DNA from: Spirochaetales bacterium
Lineage (GTDB): Bacteria > Spirochaetota > Leptospiria > Leptospirales > Leptonemataceae
Assembly: GCA_024233935.1 (NCBI GenBank)
Contig: JACKOY010000002.1
Coordinates: 62,001-126,000, forward strand
DNA length: 64,000 bases
Reading direction: 5' to 3'
Below the pieces are notes generated by a model. The model saw nothing but the letters and a program-made list of their open reading frames with translations. It made no database searches and had not been told where the DNA came from. Position 1 is the first letter of the stretch. Each line of letters begins with the position of its first letter. Made by a program: the position numbers and the translations under genes. Positions 7,884-16,268 of this stretch are shown piece by piece.

Positions 7884-8864
7884 TCAGCGATCAATCGCCG
7901 GTACCAGGGCGGCTTCGTGAATCCAACCGCTCAGACCATCCGAGTTCTCGACCCGGAGCCAGACGCCACTGACCGTTTCGCCGTTTTCCTGGCGTTGCCG
8001 GTAGCGATTGGGCGTGGATTGCTGTGCGTAGAGAACGGCCCGGGCCGGCAGGCTGGCAACGATGCGGGAACGCGTGGTCGGTCGCTCGTGAAGCACGGCC
8101 GGTCGCAGCGCCAGAAGCGGCCGGAGCAGGGCGCCCTCATGGCGGGCCCAGAACAGAACGGCCTGGTCCACAGAGCGGGCATTCTCGGGCTTCACGCCGG
8201 CCAGTCTGAGGCGCAGGAGCGCTTCGATTGCGCGCGGGCTTCCGATTGCTGCCAGATACTCGATGGCGGCCGCCTGGAGCGGGGCTTCGTCCGAAAGCAT
8301 CTGGATCGCAACCGGTACCGCTCCGTCGTTCAGCTGGCGTGCCAGGGACCTCAGGGCGCCGGCCCGGAGTCGCGGTCCGCCGCTACGGAGTTCCGCCATC
8401 AGTTCTGTTGCAGCGCGTCCGTCCGAAAGGCGTCCCAGGGCTATGACGCTGTTTTGTCGAATCGCGGCCGAAGCATGGGCAAGTCCACGCCGTAGCAAGG
8501 GCAGGGCGCCCGTCTGTTCGGGGCCCAGCGCCTGGGCCAGGTAGCGATACAACAACTGCAGCTCAACCGCGCTCAGGTTTTCTTCATAATATAGGTTGAT
8601 CAGAAAGTCGATCGCCTGGCCGTCCAGGTGCTGGTGCAGGGAGCGAAAGGCCTGATCTCGTCCGGCCCGGTCCTCGGTGCGGATGGCGCTTTCGAGGAGG
8701 CGGGCAATTTTCGGGTCCGCCGGGCAGTCGCCCAGACCCTGAAGCGAAAAAGAGCGGACTTCGGGTTCTAGAGCCGTCGCCGCCGCAACGGCCAGGGCGG
8801 CGCAGTCCGGAGCCTGGGCGAAAACAAGACCGGTCGGCACAAAAAGGCCGGCCGGCAAGACCAA
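7884..8864 (-). CDS. Exported HEAT-repeat protein with C-terminal SH3-like domain
   Basis: After a signal-peptide-like segment ending VFAQA, the protein is made of helical HEAT-type repeats (for example HASAAIRQNSVIALGRL and EAPLQAAAIEYLAAIGSPRA). It ends in a bacterial SH3-like module (VSGWLRVE... type, with LSGWIHEAAL). HEAT arrays usually bind proteins and SH3b domains bind peptide or peptidoglycan, so a periplasmic scaffold is plausible. The start is a problem: there is no in-frame ATG or GTG, TTG 8864 would give a signal peptide without basic residues, and a CTG at 8882, six nt after GAGG, would add LKRWLT and restore a normal charged N-terminus. Confidence 0.7.
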   Translation of the reverse strand: MVLPAGLFVPTGLVFAQAPDCAALAVAAATALEPEVRSFSLQGLGDCPADPKIARLLESAIRTEDRAGRDQAFRSLHQHLDGQAIDFLINLYYEENLSAVELQLLYRYLAQALGPEQTGALPLLRRGLAHASAAIRQNSVIALGRLSDGRAATELMAELRSGGPRLRAGALRSLARQLNDGAVPVAIQMLSDEAPLQAAAIEYLAAIGSPRAIEALLRLRLAGVKPENARSVDQAVLFWARHEGALLRPLLALRPAVLHERPTTRSRIVASLPARAVLYAQQSTPNRYRQRQENGETVSGVWLRVENSDGLSGWIHEAALVPAIDR

Positions 8865-8896
8865 TGTGAGCCATCGTTTCAGACGGGACCTCGCTT

Positions 8897-8925
8897 CCTA
8901 TATCTGTCGGCAGGCTTGCGGTCAC
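8897..8925 (-). promoter_or_regulatory. Possible promoter of the HEAT/SH3 gene
   Basis: On the minus strand GTGACC (8925-8920) is followed after 17 bp by TATAGG (8902-8897). Transcription would begin only a few nt before the possible CTG start at 8882, so the message would be nearly leaderless. Weak but well spaced. Confidence 0.3.
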
Positions 8926-8931
8926 TTTCCA

Positions 8932-8961
8932 TTGACAGACAGGCCCTTTTGCAAGTATGGG
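8932..8961 (+). promoter_or_regulatory. Possible promoter of the hpnM/hpnN-like pair
   Basis: A perfect TTGACA at 8932-8937 is followed after 18 bp by TATGGG at 8956-8961. This would give a leader of about 60 nt before the ATG at 9027. The -10 is poor, so strength is uncertain. Confidence 0.4.
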
Positions 8962-9026
8962 AAAAGGGCGCAACCCCCGAACTTTCTGCTCGTCTTACAA
9001 CAAGAGCCGCCCGCACCAGGACAACC

Positions 9027-9593
9027 ATGTTAAAACGATTACTTATAGCCATGTTCTTTCTGGTGTCTTTAGACGCCCTGGTCAGCCCCGCCCGGGCCGA
9101 CGATGGCCAGGATGCCCTGACCGCACTGCGACGGCTGGTGGGTTTGATCCGTTACGAAAGAAACGAGCAGGCATTGGGCCTGATCGCGACCGATCGCATG
9201 GTTTCGTTCCTGCTGGGATCGAACAGCGCGACACCGGAACAGAAATCCCGACTTGCCAGCCTGCTCGGTGAGTACATCGAACTCAAGGCCTTCCCGATGG
9301 CTCTTGAGTACTTCAAGGACATCGATTTAACCTACGACGCGCCCACGACTGTGGGCGAACAGGTGCACATCCGGTCCAGCGTTCTGTACGGTGGCTCCGA
9401 GCAGGTGACGATGACCTGGGTAATGGCGCGCGTCGGCGCCGATTACAAGCTGGTCGACTTTCTCGATCAGCAGGGCCAATCCCAGATGACGGTGAATCGG
9501 GATCGGGTAATCACGCCTTTGATTAACCAGCGTGGGGTCGACGGTCTGATTACCCAGATGCAAACAACCATCAACGGCCTGCGCCAGCAGTAA
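9027..9593 (+). CDS. HpnM/MlaC-type periplasmic lipid-binding protein
   Basis: The protein has a cleavable signal peptide (MLKRLLIAMFFLVSLDALVSPARA) and a mature domain of about 165 residues. The pattern resembles the MlaC/Ttg2D (toluene tolerance) family: helical N-terminal half, then FKDIDLTYDAPTTVGEQVHIRS, then MTWVMARVGADYKLVDFLDQ. Members carry lipids across the periplasm. It sits 3 bp before a large RND-family gene, which is the arrangement of HpnM with HpnN in hopanoid export, rather than with the Mla ABC transporter. No hopanoid synthesis gene is visible in the window, so the cargo is open. The frame extends upstream to 8916, but the signal peptide fixes the start at 9027. Confidence 0.75.
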   Translation: MLKRLLIAMFFLVSLDALVSPARADDGQDALTALRRLVGLIRYERNEQALGLIATDRMVSFLLGSNSATPEQKSRLASLLGEYIELKAFPMALEYFKDIDLTYDAPTTVGEQVHIRSSVLYGGSEQVTMTWVMARVGADYKLVDFLDQQGQSQMTVNRDRVITPLINQRGVDGLITQMQTTINGLRQQ

Positions 9594-9596
9594 CGC

Positions 9597-12443
9597 ATGC
9601 GCGACTTCGTGCTTCGGTTTTGCGATTACTATCTGCGGCGTCCGTACGGCAGTCTCGCGGTCGTTCTCGGCGTTCTGGTGTTTGCGGGCTGGGGCGCCTA
9701 CCAGCTGGAAATCAACTCAAATCAGCTCGATACGCTGCCGCCGGACCTACCCCACGTCATGGAAGCCCGCCGGGTTACCGAGATGATCGGGGGCACAGGC
9801 TTTACGATTATCACGCTTAAGTTTTCCGAACGATCGGAAGCGGACCAGATTTTCGAGCAGGCCGTCCAGTTGAGCGAGTGGTCACGGGACGAAGAAGCAG
9901 CCAGGTTGCGCGCCCGCGCCCAGGAACTGTACGATCGCGATCTCGAACAGAATCGGCAGATGGCCGAGCGTCTGAAGGCGGCCAGCGATCAGATCGTGGA
10001 GTTGCTCCGCCAGCGCGATGACGTACGCTACGTTCGCCACAAGATCGATCTTGATTTTATTCAAACCCGAATCCTTTACTATATGAAGACGCCCGATTTG
10101 CGCGAGGCCTTTCGTCGCATCGGACTTAAACGGGATGAATTGATTGAGCGGGCGAACCCGTTTTTTTTGGACCTCGGACAACCCCGCTATCATCTGGATC
10201 TTTCTGACATTCGTGCGCGGTACAGCAAAATTGGAAAGAAGGAGATCATAGACGACTACTATGTTTCGCCCGATCGTCGCATGATGGTGATCGTTGTGAA
10301 GCCCTCCTTTTCCCACGACAACATCGGTCGTAGCGAACGCTTTCTGAACGACATCGCCTCAAGCATGAAGGAACTGGGGCTCGAGGAGCAGGGCATCGAG
10401 GTCGGCTTCACCGGCTCCTACCCCAGCTACGTTCAAACTTATGAAGCTCTGCGTGAGAGTATCTATCCAACTCTGGCACTGGCCATCGCGGGCATTTCGC
10501 TTGTACTCATCTTCGCGTTTCGGCGCGCCACGCTCATCCTGGCCCTGTTACTGGCCCTCGGCTACGCCATCGTCGTTACTTACGGACTGACCTACCTGGT
10601 GTTCGGGGAACTCAACCTCATTACGTCTATGTTCGGAGGAATGCTGGCCGGTTTGGGCGTGGACTTTGGCATCCATCTCATCTATCGTTTTCGTGATGAT
10701 TATGCTCTTTCCGGCGAATTGATTGAATCCTTAAAGGCTGCCATCGGGCATACCGGCGCCGCGGCCCTGTACTCGGCCGGTTCCACGACGGTGGCTTTTT
10801 CTTCGCTGATCATTTCTGATTTTCGTGGATTCAGCGAGTTCGGCATCATTTCGGCCTACGGGATCATCATTACGGCTTTTACAATGTTTTTTCTGACGCC
10901 CCTGCTTTTGGTCATTGCCGAGCGCTTTTTTCCGGGCGCCTTCAAGCGCCACATTCGGGAAGATCGCGACCACACCCGGGAGGACCGCCTGGAGAAGCGG
11001 CTTCCGCTACCATTGATTTCGCGCGTGATTGTGAGCGTCTTTGTGATTCTTATGATTGCAGGGTTGTGGTTGGCTCCCGGTGTACGTTGGGATCACGACG
11101 TGCGCAACATGATCGACAACAGCATTCCGGCCAACGTTCTGGAAGAAGAAATGCACCTGCGTTACGAAGTTGCCGGAGACCCTCTCGCCGTGGCGCAGGA
11201 GTCCCTGGACGAAGCGCGCTCATTATGGGAGTTCATGGAACCTCTGCCGCCCGAAATGAGCGAGCATGTCGCTCAGGTCGTGTCCCCGTACTCGTTTGTT
11301 CCGCCGGCATATCAGCAACGCGCGAACTATCTTCTAATACAACAGTTTCGCCAGCAAAATAGCGTTATTCGTCCGGGCCTCCTGCCGCCGGCCTACCAGC
11401 CGTTGTATCCCGTTTATGAACGCCTGGTCAGTCAGCGGCCCTTCGGCATTGAAGATGTGCCCGAAGAACTGATCGAAGAGTTTCGCTCACAACCGGAAAG
11501 CCGCTACCAGGGCTGGTTGACCTTTCTGTATCCCGAAGTCAGCCGCCTCTACGACCAGAAAGATCTGGTCGCGCTCGATGATCTGGTCAGTCATTTGCGT
11601 TTCCCGGTCGTGGGCCGTCATACGATCATGAGCATGGCCTACATGCGGCCGTGGTGGGAGAACCTGACCGGCCGCAGGTTCGGCGGTTCCACCGAAGCAC
11701 AGGCGGCGCAGGGATTTCAGATATCGGAGCGTGATACCGGGGCGGTTCTCGACATGGCCAACCGCGCGACTCCCGGGCAGCTACGGACCCTCAGTCTTTC
11801 CGAACTCATGATCGAAACGGTAATTGCCGGTCGTCCTTATGATAGCCTGGAAGCTCTTCAGGCGAAGACTCTCAAAGCGCGGGCGATCGGTTCGACCTTG
11901 CTCGTGGCCCAGTTTACGCAGATTGTGTTGCGGGAAAGCTGGTTTCTGGTCGTAACGACTCTGGGCCTGGTCGTTGTAATCCTCTGGCTCAGCTTCCGGC
12001 GCGTGCTTTCGACGCTGGTGGCTCTGGCCCCCCTCTTTTCGGGACTTGTGATTCTCGCGGGCTGGATGGCGCTTTCGGAGGTGCGCATCAATTACTTCAA
12101 TATTGCCGTTCTTCCGATCATTGTGGGTTACGGCATCAACAATGGTATTTTCGTGTTCTACCGTTATCTTGAGAGCGGTTCCATCTTTCATGCCCTGTAT
12201 CACACAGGTATGGCGGGCATCGCCTCGTCGCTCACGTCTCTTGCGGGCTGGGGGGCAATCGCGACGACCAGCCATCCGGGCCTGCGGTCCATGGGCATTC
12301 TCGCTTCTATGGGACTTGTGACCATGATGGTCGTGACTCTGGTGCTCTTACCGGCGATTCTGGTGCTCTTGAATCACTGGATTCCGGATGCGATCGCCCG
12401 CCTGCGCGCCAGGCATTCGATGGCCGGTCCGGATTCAAATTGA
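9597..12443 (+). CDS. HpnN-like RND/MMPL family transporter
   Basis: This is a 948-residue transporter with the RND layout: helix 1 near residue 20, a large periplasmic loop, a block of helices from about 290 to 450 with the sterol-sensing-like segment MFGGMLAGLGVDFGIHLIYRF, and a repeat of the same plan in the second half (IIVGYGINNGIFVFYRYLESGS). The N-terminal loop contains a long charged helical region, about 85-140. HpnN moves hopanoids from inner to outer membrane, and the preceding MlaC-like gene matches the hpnM-hpnN pair. MMPL-type export of another lipid is the alternative. Confidence 0.8.
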   Translation: MRDFVLRFCDYYLRRPYGSLAVVLGVLVFAGWGAYQLEINSNQLDTLPPDLPHVMEARRVTEMIGGTGFTIITLKFSERSEADQIFEQAVQLSEWSRDEEAARLRARAQELYDRDLEQNRQMAERLKAASDQIVELLRQRDDVRYVRHKIDLDFIQTRILYYMKTPDLREAFRRIGLKRDELIERANPFFLDLGQPRYHLDLSDIRARYSKIGKKEIIDDYYVSPDRRMMVIVVKPSFSHDNIGRSERFLNDIASSMKELGLEEQGIEVGFTGSYPSYVQTYEALRESIYPTLALAIAGISLVLIFAFRRATLILALLLALGYAIVVTYGLTYLVFGELNLITSMFGGMLAGLGVDFGIHLIYRFRDDYALSGELIESLKAAIGHTGAAALYSAGSTTVAFSSLIISDFRGFSEFGIISAYGIIITAFTMFFLTPLLLVIAERFFPGAFKRHIREDRDHTREDRLEKRLPLPLISRVIVSVFVILMIAGLWLAPGVRWDHDVRNMIDNSIPANVLEEEMHLRYEVAGDPLAVAQESLDEARSLWEFMEPLPPEMSEHVAQVVSPYSFVPPAYQQRANYLLIQQFRQQNSVIRPGLLPPAYQPLYPVYERLVSQRPFGIEDVPEELIEEFRSQPESRYQGWLTFLYPEVSRLYDQKDLVALDDLVSHLRFPVVGRHTIMSMAYMRPWWENLTGRRFGGSTEAQAAQGFQISERDTGAVLDMANRATPGQLRTLSLSELMIETVIAGRPYDSLEALQAKTLKARAIGSTLLVAQFTQIVLRESWFLVVTTLGLVVVILWLSFRRVLSTLVALAPLFSGLVILAGWMALSEVRINYFNIAVLPIIVGYGINNGIFVFYRYLESGSIFHALYHTGMAGIASSLTSLAGWGAIATTSHPGLRSMGILASMGLVTMMVVTLVLLPAILVLLNHWIPDAIARLRARHSMAGPDSN

Positions 12444-12473
12444 CGCCCGGCGGTTTCCGGGTGGAAAAGCATT

Positions 12474-14015
12474 GTGGTGGCGCTCAAACAAAAAATCGGC
12501 TCGCTTCTGCAGAAAGACTACTTTCGCGCCGTAGTGCTCTGGCCAACGCTCTTCTTTCTGTTTCTAGTGCTCGCCAATGCGAAGATCTTTCGCATGGAGT
12601 ATCTGGAGTACGGTGACATTGCTCTTACGGCCCTGCAGATCGAGAGGGCCTCGGAATTTCGTGAGCTGGTGGGCATCTATTCCCGCGGTCCTTTCAATCA
12701 TTTCGGTCCGATTTCGTTCTATTACTTTGCGGCCATGGAATTGCCCCTGGCATTCGTAAAGAGCCCCCACGGCCGTCACATGCTGGCCCAGGCCCTTGCC
12801 AACCTGCTGGTTGTTTTTGGAATTGCTCACATCCTCTTTCGTTCTCTGGGTAGCGTGCGGCGGGTGCAGTTCTTCTTGCTGATTCTGCTGTTTGGTCTGG
12901 CGCCGCTCGGGTCGGGGTTCTTTTTTGATATATGGGGGCCGGCGATCATCGTGCTGCCGTTGCTCTGGTACTATCTGGCCTGCATGCGGGTCGGACTGGG
13001 TGAGTCGGAGTATATTGTGCCGGCCACGGGTGCGGCGGTGCTTGTACTTCACAACAATATCAGCGGCACGCCGGTCCTTGTGCCCCTGATGTTTGTCAGT
13101 CTGGTGCTTTTTGTGCGTTGTCGCAGGCGCAGTGGAGCCGCGGTTTTCTCCGGTCGGGACGCGCGCTATGCCACCCTGGCGCTTCTGATTGCATTGTTCA
13201 CTTCCATACCCCCGTTGATTGATCAGTTTGCGGGCCAGCACAACATCAGTCGTATCGTCAGTTATTCGTTGGGCAACACGAGCGTACGAAAGTTCGACAC
13301 GACTGCGGCGTACGTCTTTGATTTTTTTGCGCGCCCGTTTCAGCCGTTCTTCGATGTACCTGGTCTTTTCGTGATGCTGGCGCTGTTTGCGATGCTCTTA
13401 TTTCATCTTCGGAGCGAGAATGCCTTTCTTCGTCTCCTGGTCCCGTATTCAATCCTGATTGTGTTTTTGAACCTGGCGGCGGCCTTAAAAGTGCCGGGGG
13501 ACATGGTGCCGCATATTTTCTGGCATTCTTTCGGATTGATTGCGCTCATCATATTCGGCGCCGCTCTGGTATTGGTCGATGCATTCGGACAAGCGGTCGG
13601 GAAGACTGAGATTGCCTTTCGGCGGGCGCACTTTCATTTGAGCTGGGTCGGGCTGGCTCTGGTGTGTCTGCTTTATTACCGGCCGTCCCTGGACTACGAC
13701 GATAGCGCGGCCGTCTTCTTCGATCAGTTCCAGCCGGTTCGAAGCGAAACGTATCAGATCTACTTCACGCCCGAGAATCTTGAACAGGGCGCTTTTGCCG
13801 CCGGCCTCGCCCTCAAGTTCTATCGGGAAGGGTATCGGGTTTGTTTTCCGTCCGAATGGCTGTTTGTGTATTCCGGGCACATGGCCTGTCCGACAAACGA
13901 AAGGCTTATCCGTCTGACCCTGCAACGCAGTGATTCGTCTCTGACCGAGCCCCCCGCACAAAACCTATTTCGCCTCGGTGAACGCGAGATCCTTGTCTCA
14001 AGGGACACTCCATGA
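12474..14015 (+). CDS. GT-C-like polytopic membrane protein
   Basis: The protein has 513 residues with roughly ten to twelve hydrophobic helices. After the first helix an acidic loop EYLEYGDIALTALQIERASEF and the segment FNHFGPISFYYFAAME appear. An acidic motif in the first extracytoplasmic loop is what GT-C glycosyltransferases (the dolichyl/undecaprenyl-phosphate sugar users) have. The soluble C-terminal part (about 410-513) contains few cysteines. I do not recognise a named family. Start GTG 12474 follows GGTGGAAA. It overlaps the next lipoprotein gene by ATGA, so the two are probably made together. Confidence 0.6.
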   Translation: MVALKQKIGSLLQKDYFRAVVLWPTLFFLFLVLANAKIFRMEYLEYGDIALTALQIERASEFRELVGIYSRGPFNHFGPISFYYFAAMELPLAFVKSPHGRHMLAQALANLLVVFGIAHILFRSLGSVRRVQFFLLILLFGLAPLGSGFFFDIWGPAIIVLPLLWYYLACMRVGLGESEYIVPATGAAVLVLHNNISGTPVLVPLMFVSLVLFVRCRRRSGAAVFSGRDARYATLALLIALFTSIPPLIDQFAGQHNISRIVSYSLGNTSVRKFDTTAAYVFDFFARPFQPFFDVPGLFVMLALFAMLLFHLRSENAFLRLLVPYSILIVFLNLAAALKVPGDMVPHIFWHSFGLIALIIFGAALVLVDAFGQAVGKTEIAFRRAHFHLSWVGLALVCLLYYRPSLDYDDSAAVFFDQFQPVRSETYQIYFTPENLEQGAFAAGLALKFYREGYRVCFPSEWLFVYSGHMACPTNERLIRLTLQRSDSSLTEPPAQNLFRLGEREILVSRDTP

Positions 14016-14653
14016 AACCAAAGCCAAAAGGAAGCCGAAAACAAAGGCGAAGAGCCGTAATGTTCGGGCTGCTTTTTTTAATCGGGTGTTCGTCGTCGCA
14101 GACCTTTCTTGATCCGGGCTTCGCGAACTCCGGCGGGCAGCATTACAAACGTATCGTACTTGTGCTGGAACCCGGCGAACTTGACCGGGCCGCCCACGCG
14201 CTTCTGCTTGGCACGAGCCTCGAATATATTGGCCACCACAAAGAATACATTCTGTATGGGGCGGGTATAGAGCGCGCGGAGCGGCGTGCCGCTGGCTTTT
14301 GCGCGGGTGGCGATTATGAGGCGGACGCCTACCTGCTTCTGAAAGTGGAGCGCGCGACCCTGGAGGGTGCGCGCTTTCTGTTTTCGGTGAAAGCGGGCCT
14401 GCACGATTGCGCCGATGACAGCAAACTCTGGGCCGCCGAATACGGAAGTGCCTATCCGCGTTATGATCAGGACCTCGCGGCCACGATCCGGGGTTTTCAA
14501 AACCGATACGGTGTGCAAACGGGCCCGTTCATTCCAGGCGTCTATTTGATTACCCGTGAGCTTTTTGAAAGCCTGCCGGACCCGGAGCTATCCGGGGATG
14601 ACATACTTGAAAAGATCGACATCGACGCCCGCGGTCCGCGCCTGGATTTGTAA
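14012..14653 (+). CDS. Lipoprotein of unknown function
   Basis: A strongly basic N-terminus (KPKPKGSRKQRRR) leads into MFGLLFLIGC, a lipobox with lipidated cysteine. The mature domain of about 185 residues has two further cysteine positions (GFCAGGDYEADAYLLLKVERA and GLHDCADD), a likely disulphide. It resembles the small lipoproteins shared by myxobacteria and Leptospira (the MXAN_6521/LA_1396 type), but this is from memory of the general pattern and needs a profile search. Coupled by ATGA to the preceding membrane protein. Confidence 0.6.
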   Translation: MKPKPKGSRKQRRRAVMFGLLFLIGCSSSQTFLDPGFANSGGQHYKRIVLVLEPGELDRAAHALLLGTSLEYIGHHKEYILYGAGIERAERRAAGFCAGGDYEADAYLLLKVERATLEGARFLFSVKAGLHDCADDSKLWAAEYGSAYPRYDQDLAATIRGFQNRYGVQTGPFIPGVYLITRELFESLPDPELSGDDILEKIDIDARGPRLDL

Positions 14654-14691
14654 GCACAGAGCGCCGGCACTCGGGGCAGCCCGGGACTGCG

Positions 14692-16251
14692 TTATCCGTT
14701 GGCCGTCGACCTGGTCAGAAGCAGGCGTACAGACTCGCTGAATCGCGTCTCAATGCCCGGCTCCTCTTCCCTCAATTGAGCGGCTTCCTGTAAAGCCTGC
14801 GCTTCTTGTTCGATTGCCATGAGAAACTCCACATGAGCCACGCGCAGTTGCAACTCGTGGACCTGGTCGGCGCCGATGGCCGGTCGAAACGCAATCGCAA
14901 GAGCGTTTGCGTAGGGCTCGGGTGCGTTTAGATCGTGCATGCGAAATGCGGCTCCGTGCAGTTCTGCGATTCGGCGTACAAGACTGAGTCCAATTCCAGA
15001 AGCCTGGCCTTCACTGCCGGGCGAGAATTCCCGTGTAAGGTTTTCGACCTCTCCGGGCATGATCACGTGGCCCGGATCGCGCAGCAGAAGCTGCACGCCC
15101 CCATCTTCGTGTTGCGCGATCTCGATCCACAGGCGGGACTTGCGGCCTGTCGCGTGTTTCAGACAGTTGTCGGCCACTTCTTCAATCAGCAGCCGCAACA
15201 GGCTGGGGTCGCCCCGGATTTCTGTGTCCGTTCCACATTTCAGATCTAATTCCAGATCCGGGTGCAGGCGCCGGAGCAGCGCGACCTCCATCTCCGCCAG
15301 TCGGTCCAGACGTACGTTTTGCATGTTCGGCCCTTCGCGCGCCAACCGACCAAAATGCAATTCCAGGCGCTGCATGCGCCGGCTCATTCGACCGGCCATT
15401 TCGATGATGTTCATCAGGTCCTGAGTGAGGCCGGGGCCGAGAGCGTGGCCGGGCCGATCCAGCATACCCACACAGCGCTCGAGCATCGCCTCCAGGGGGG
15501 CATTCATCTCGCGGGCGGTGCTGGCAATGAATCGGTTCTTGCGATGATCCAATTCACGTAGTTTGCGGTTTGCCCTCCGGAGCACGTCGCGCGATCGGCT
15601 CAGATCGCGGTGGACATGGTAACGGTCGATCGCAAGCACCACGATCATCGCCAGGACGAAGAAGAGCATTCCGGCCGCTGCAAAATACGAATCGAATCGT
15701 TCCGGCATTCGAACGCGGAGCAGGTTTGCGCCTACAAAAGCGCTCAAACCCGCGCAGGTTGCGTATGCGCGCTTCTGGCGGCGGAGCAGTGCGAGCACGA
15801 GCATTGCGCCGGCCAGGACGTGCAGGCCGACGGTGATCGCAAACACTGCGGTTGGCACAATACCCAGAAATGCCATGAAAGCGTTCAGCAGTCCGAAGGC
15901 TGTTACGACCGCAGTAAAATCCCGCGCACCATGCCGGGTGCTCGCCCGATAACCCAACAGCCAGGGGGCTCCGGCGCCCCGGAGCCCGGAAAAGAGGGCA
16001 TGCAGGAACAGCAGCGATAAGGCCGGTAGAAGCCCGGCTTCGGAGGCCCGCACCAGGCGGGCCATCGCCGGGTGGTCGGAGGCGAGAGCGGTCAGTGCCG
16101 AAAGACCGGGAAGCAGTGAAAAGTACAGATGGGTACGGTTTGCCGGCTGTACGATCCAGACGCAGGCATTGTAGAATGCGGCGACCGCGAGTATTCCCGG
16201 GATGGCGTGGTGCAGTGACTCCGAATTCAGGGTGAACCACTCTTTGTTCAC
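14692..16251 (-). CDS. Membrane sensor with degenerate histidine kinase module
   Basis: This is a 519-residue protein with seven hydrophobic helices (about residues 15-210), a short coiled coil (RSRDVLRRANRKLRELDHRK), a HisKA-like region and an ATPase-like region. The H-box reads FIASTAREMNAPL. Aligned to the usual FIxxxSHELRTPL, position 247 is arginine (CGC codon) instead of the phospho-accepting histidine. The ATPase part keeps an N-box-like EEVADNCLKHA and a GIGLSLVRRI G2 box, while the G1 region is DPGHVIMPG rather than DNGxG. A coiled-coil tail follows. It probably cannot autophosphorylate and may act as a scaffold or regulate a partner. Start is GTG 16251, 17 bp after the sppA-type gene. 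Confidence 0.75.
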   Translation of the reverse strand: MNKEWFTLNSESLHHAIPGILAVAAFYNACVWIVQPANRTHLYFSLLPGLSALTALASDHPAMARLVRASEAGLLPALSLLFLHALFSGLRGAGAPWLLGYRASTRHGARDFTAVVTAFGLLNAFMAFLGIVPTAVFAITVGLHVLAGAMLVLALLRRQKRAYATCAGLSAFVGANLLRVRMPERFDSYFAAAGMLFFVLAMIVVLAIDRYHVHRDLSRSRDVLRRANRKLRELDHRKNRFIASTAREMNAPLEAMLERCVGMLDRPGHALGPGLTQDLMNIIEMAGRMSRRMQRLELHFGRLAREGPNMQNVRLDRLAEMEVALLRRLHPDLELDLKCGTDTEIRGDPSLLRLLIEEVADNCLKHATGRKSRLWIEIAQHEDGGVQLLLRDPGHVIMPGEVENLTREFSPGSEGQASGIGLSLVRRIAELHGAAFRMHDLNAPEPYANALAIAFRPAIGADQVHELQLRVAHVEFLMAIEQEAQALQEAAQLREEEPGIETRFSESVRLLLTRSTANG

Positions 16252-16268
16252 CGTAGAGAAAGCCGTAT

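Noticed and set aside
12446..12461. CCCGG/CCGGG hairpin between the RND gene and the next gene
   Set aside because: Five-bp stem without a T-run, directly before a ribosome site; not a terminator.
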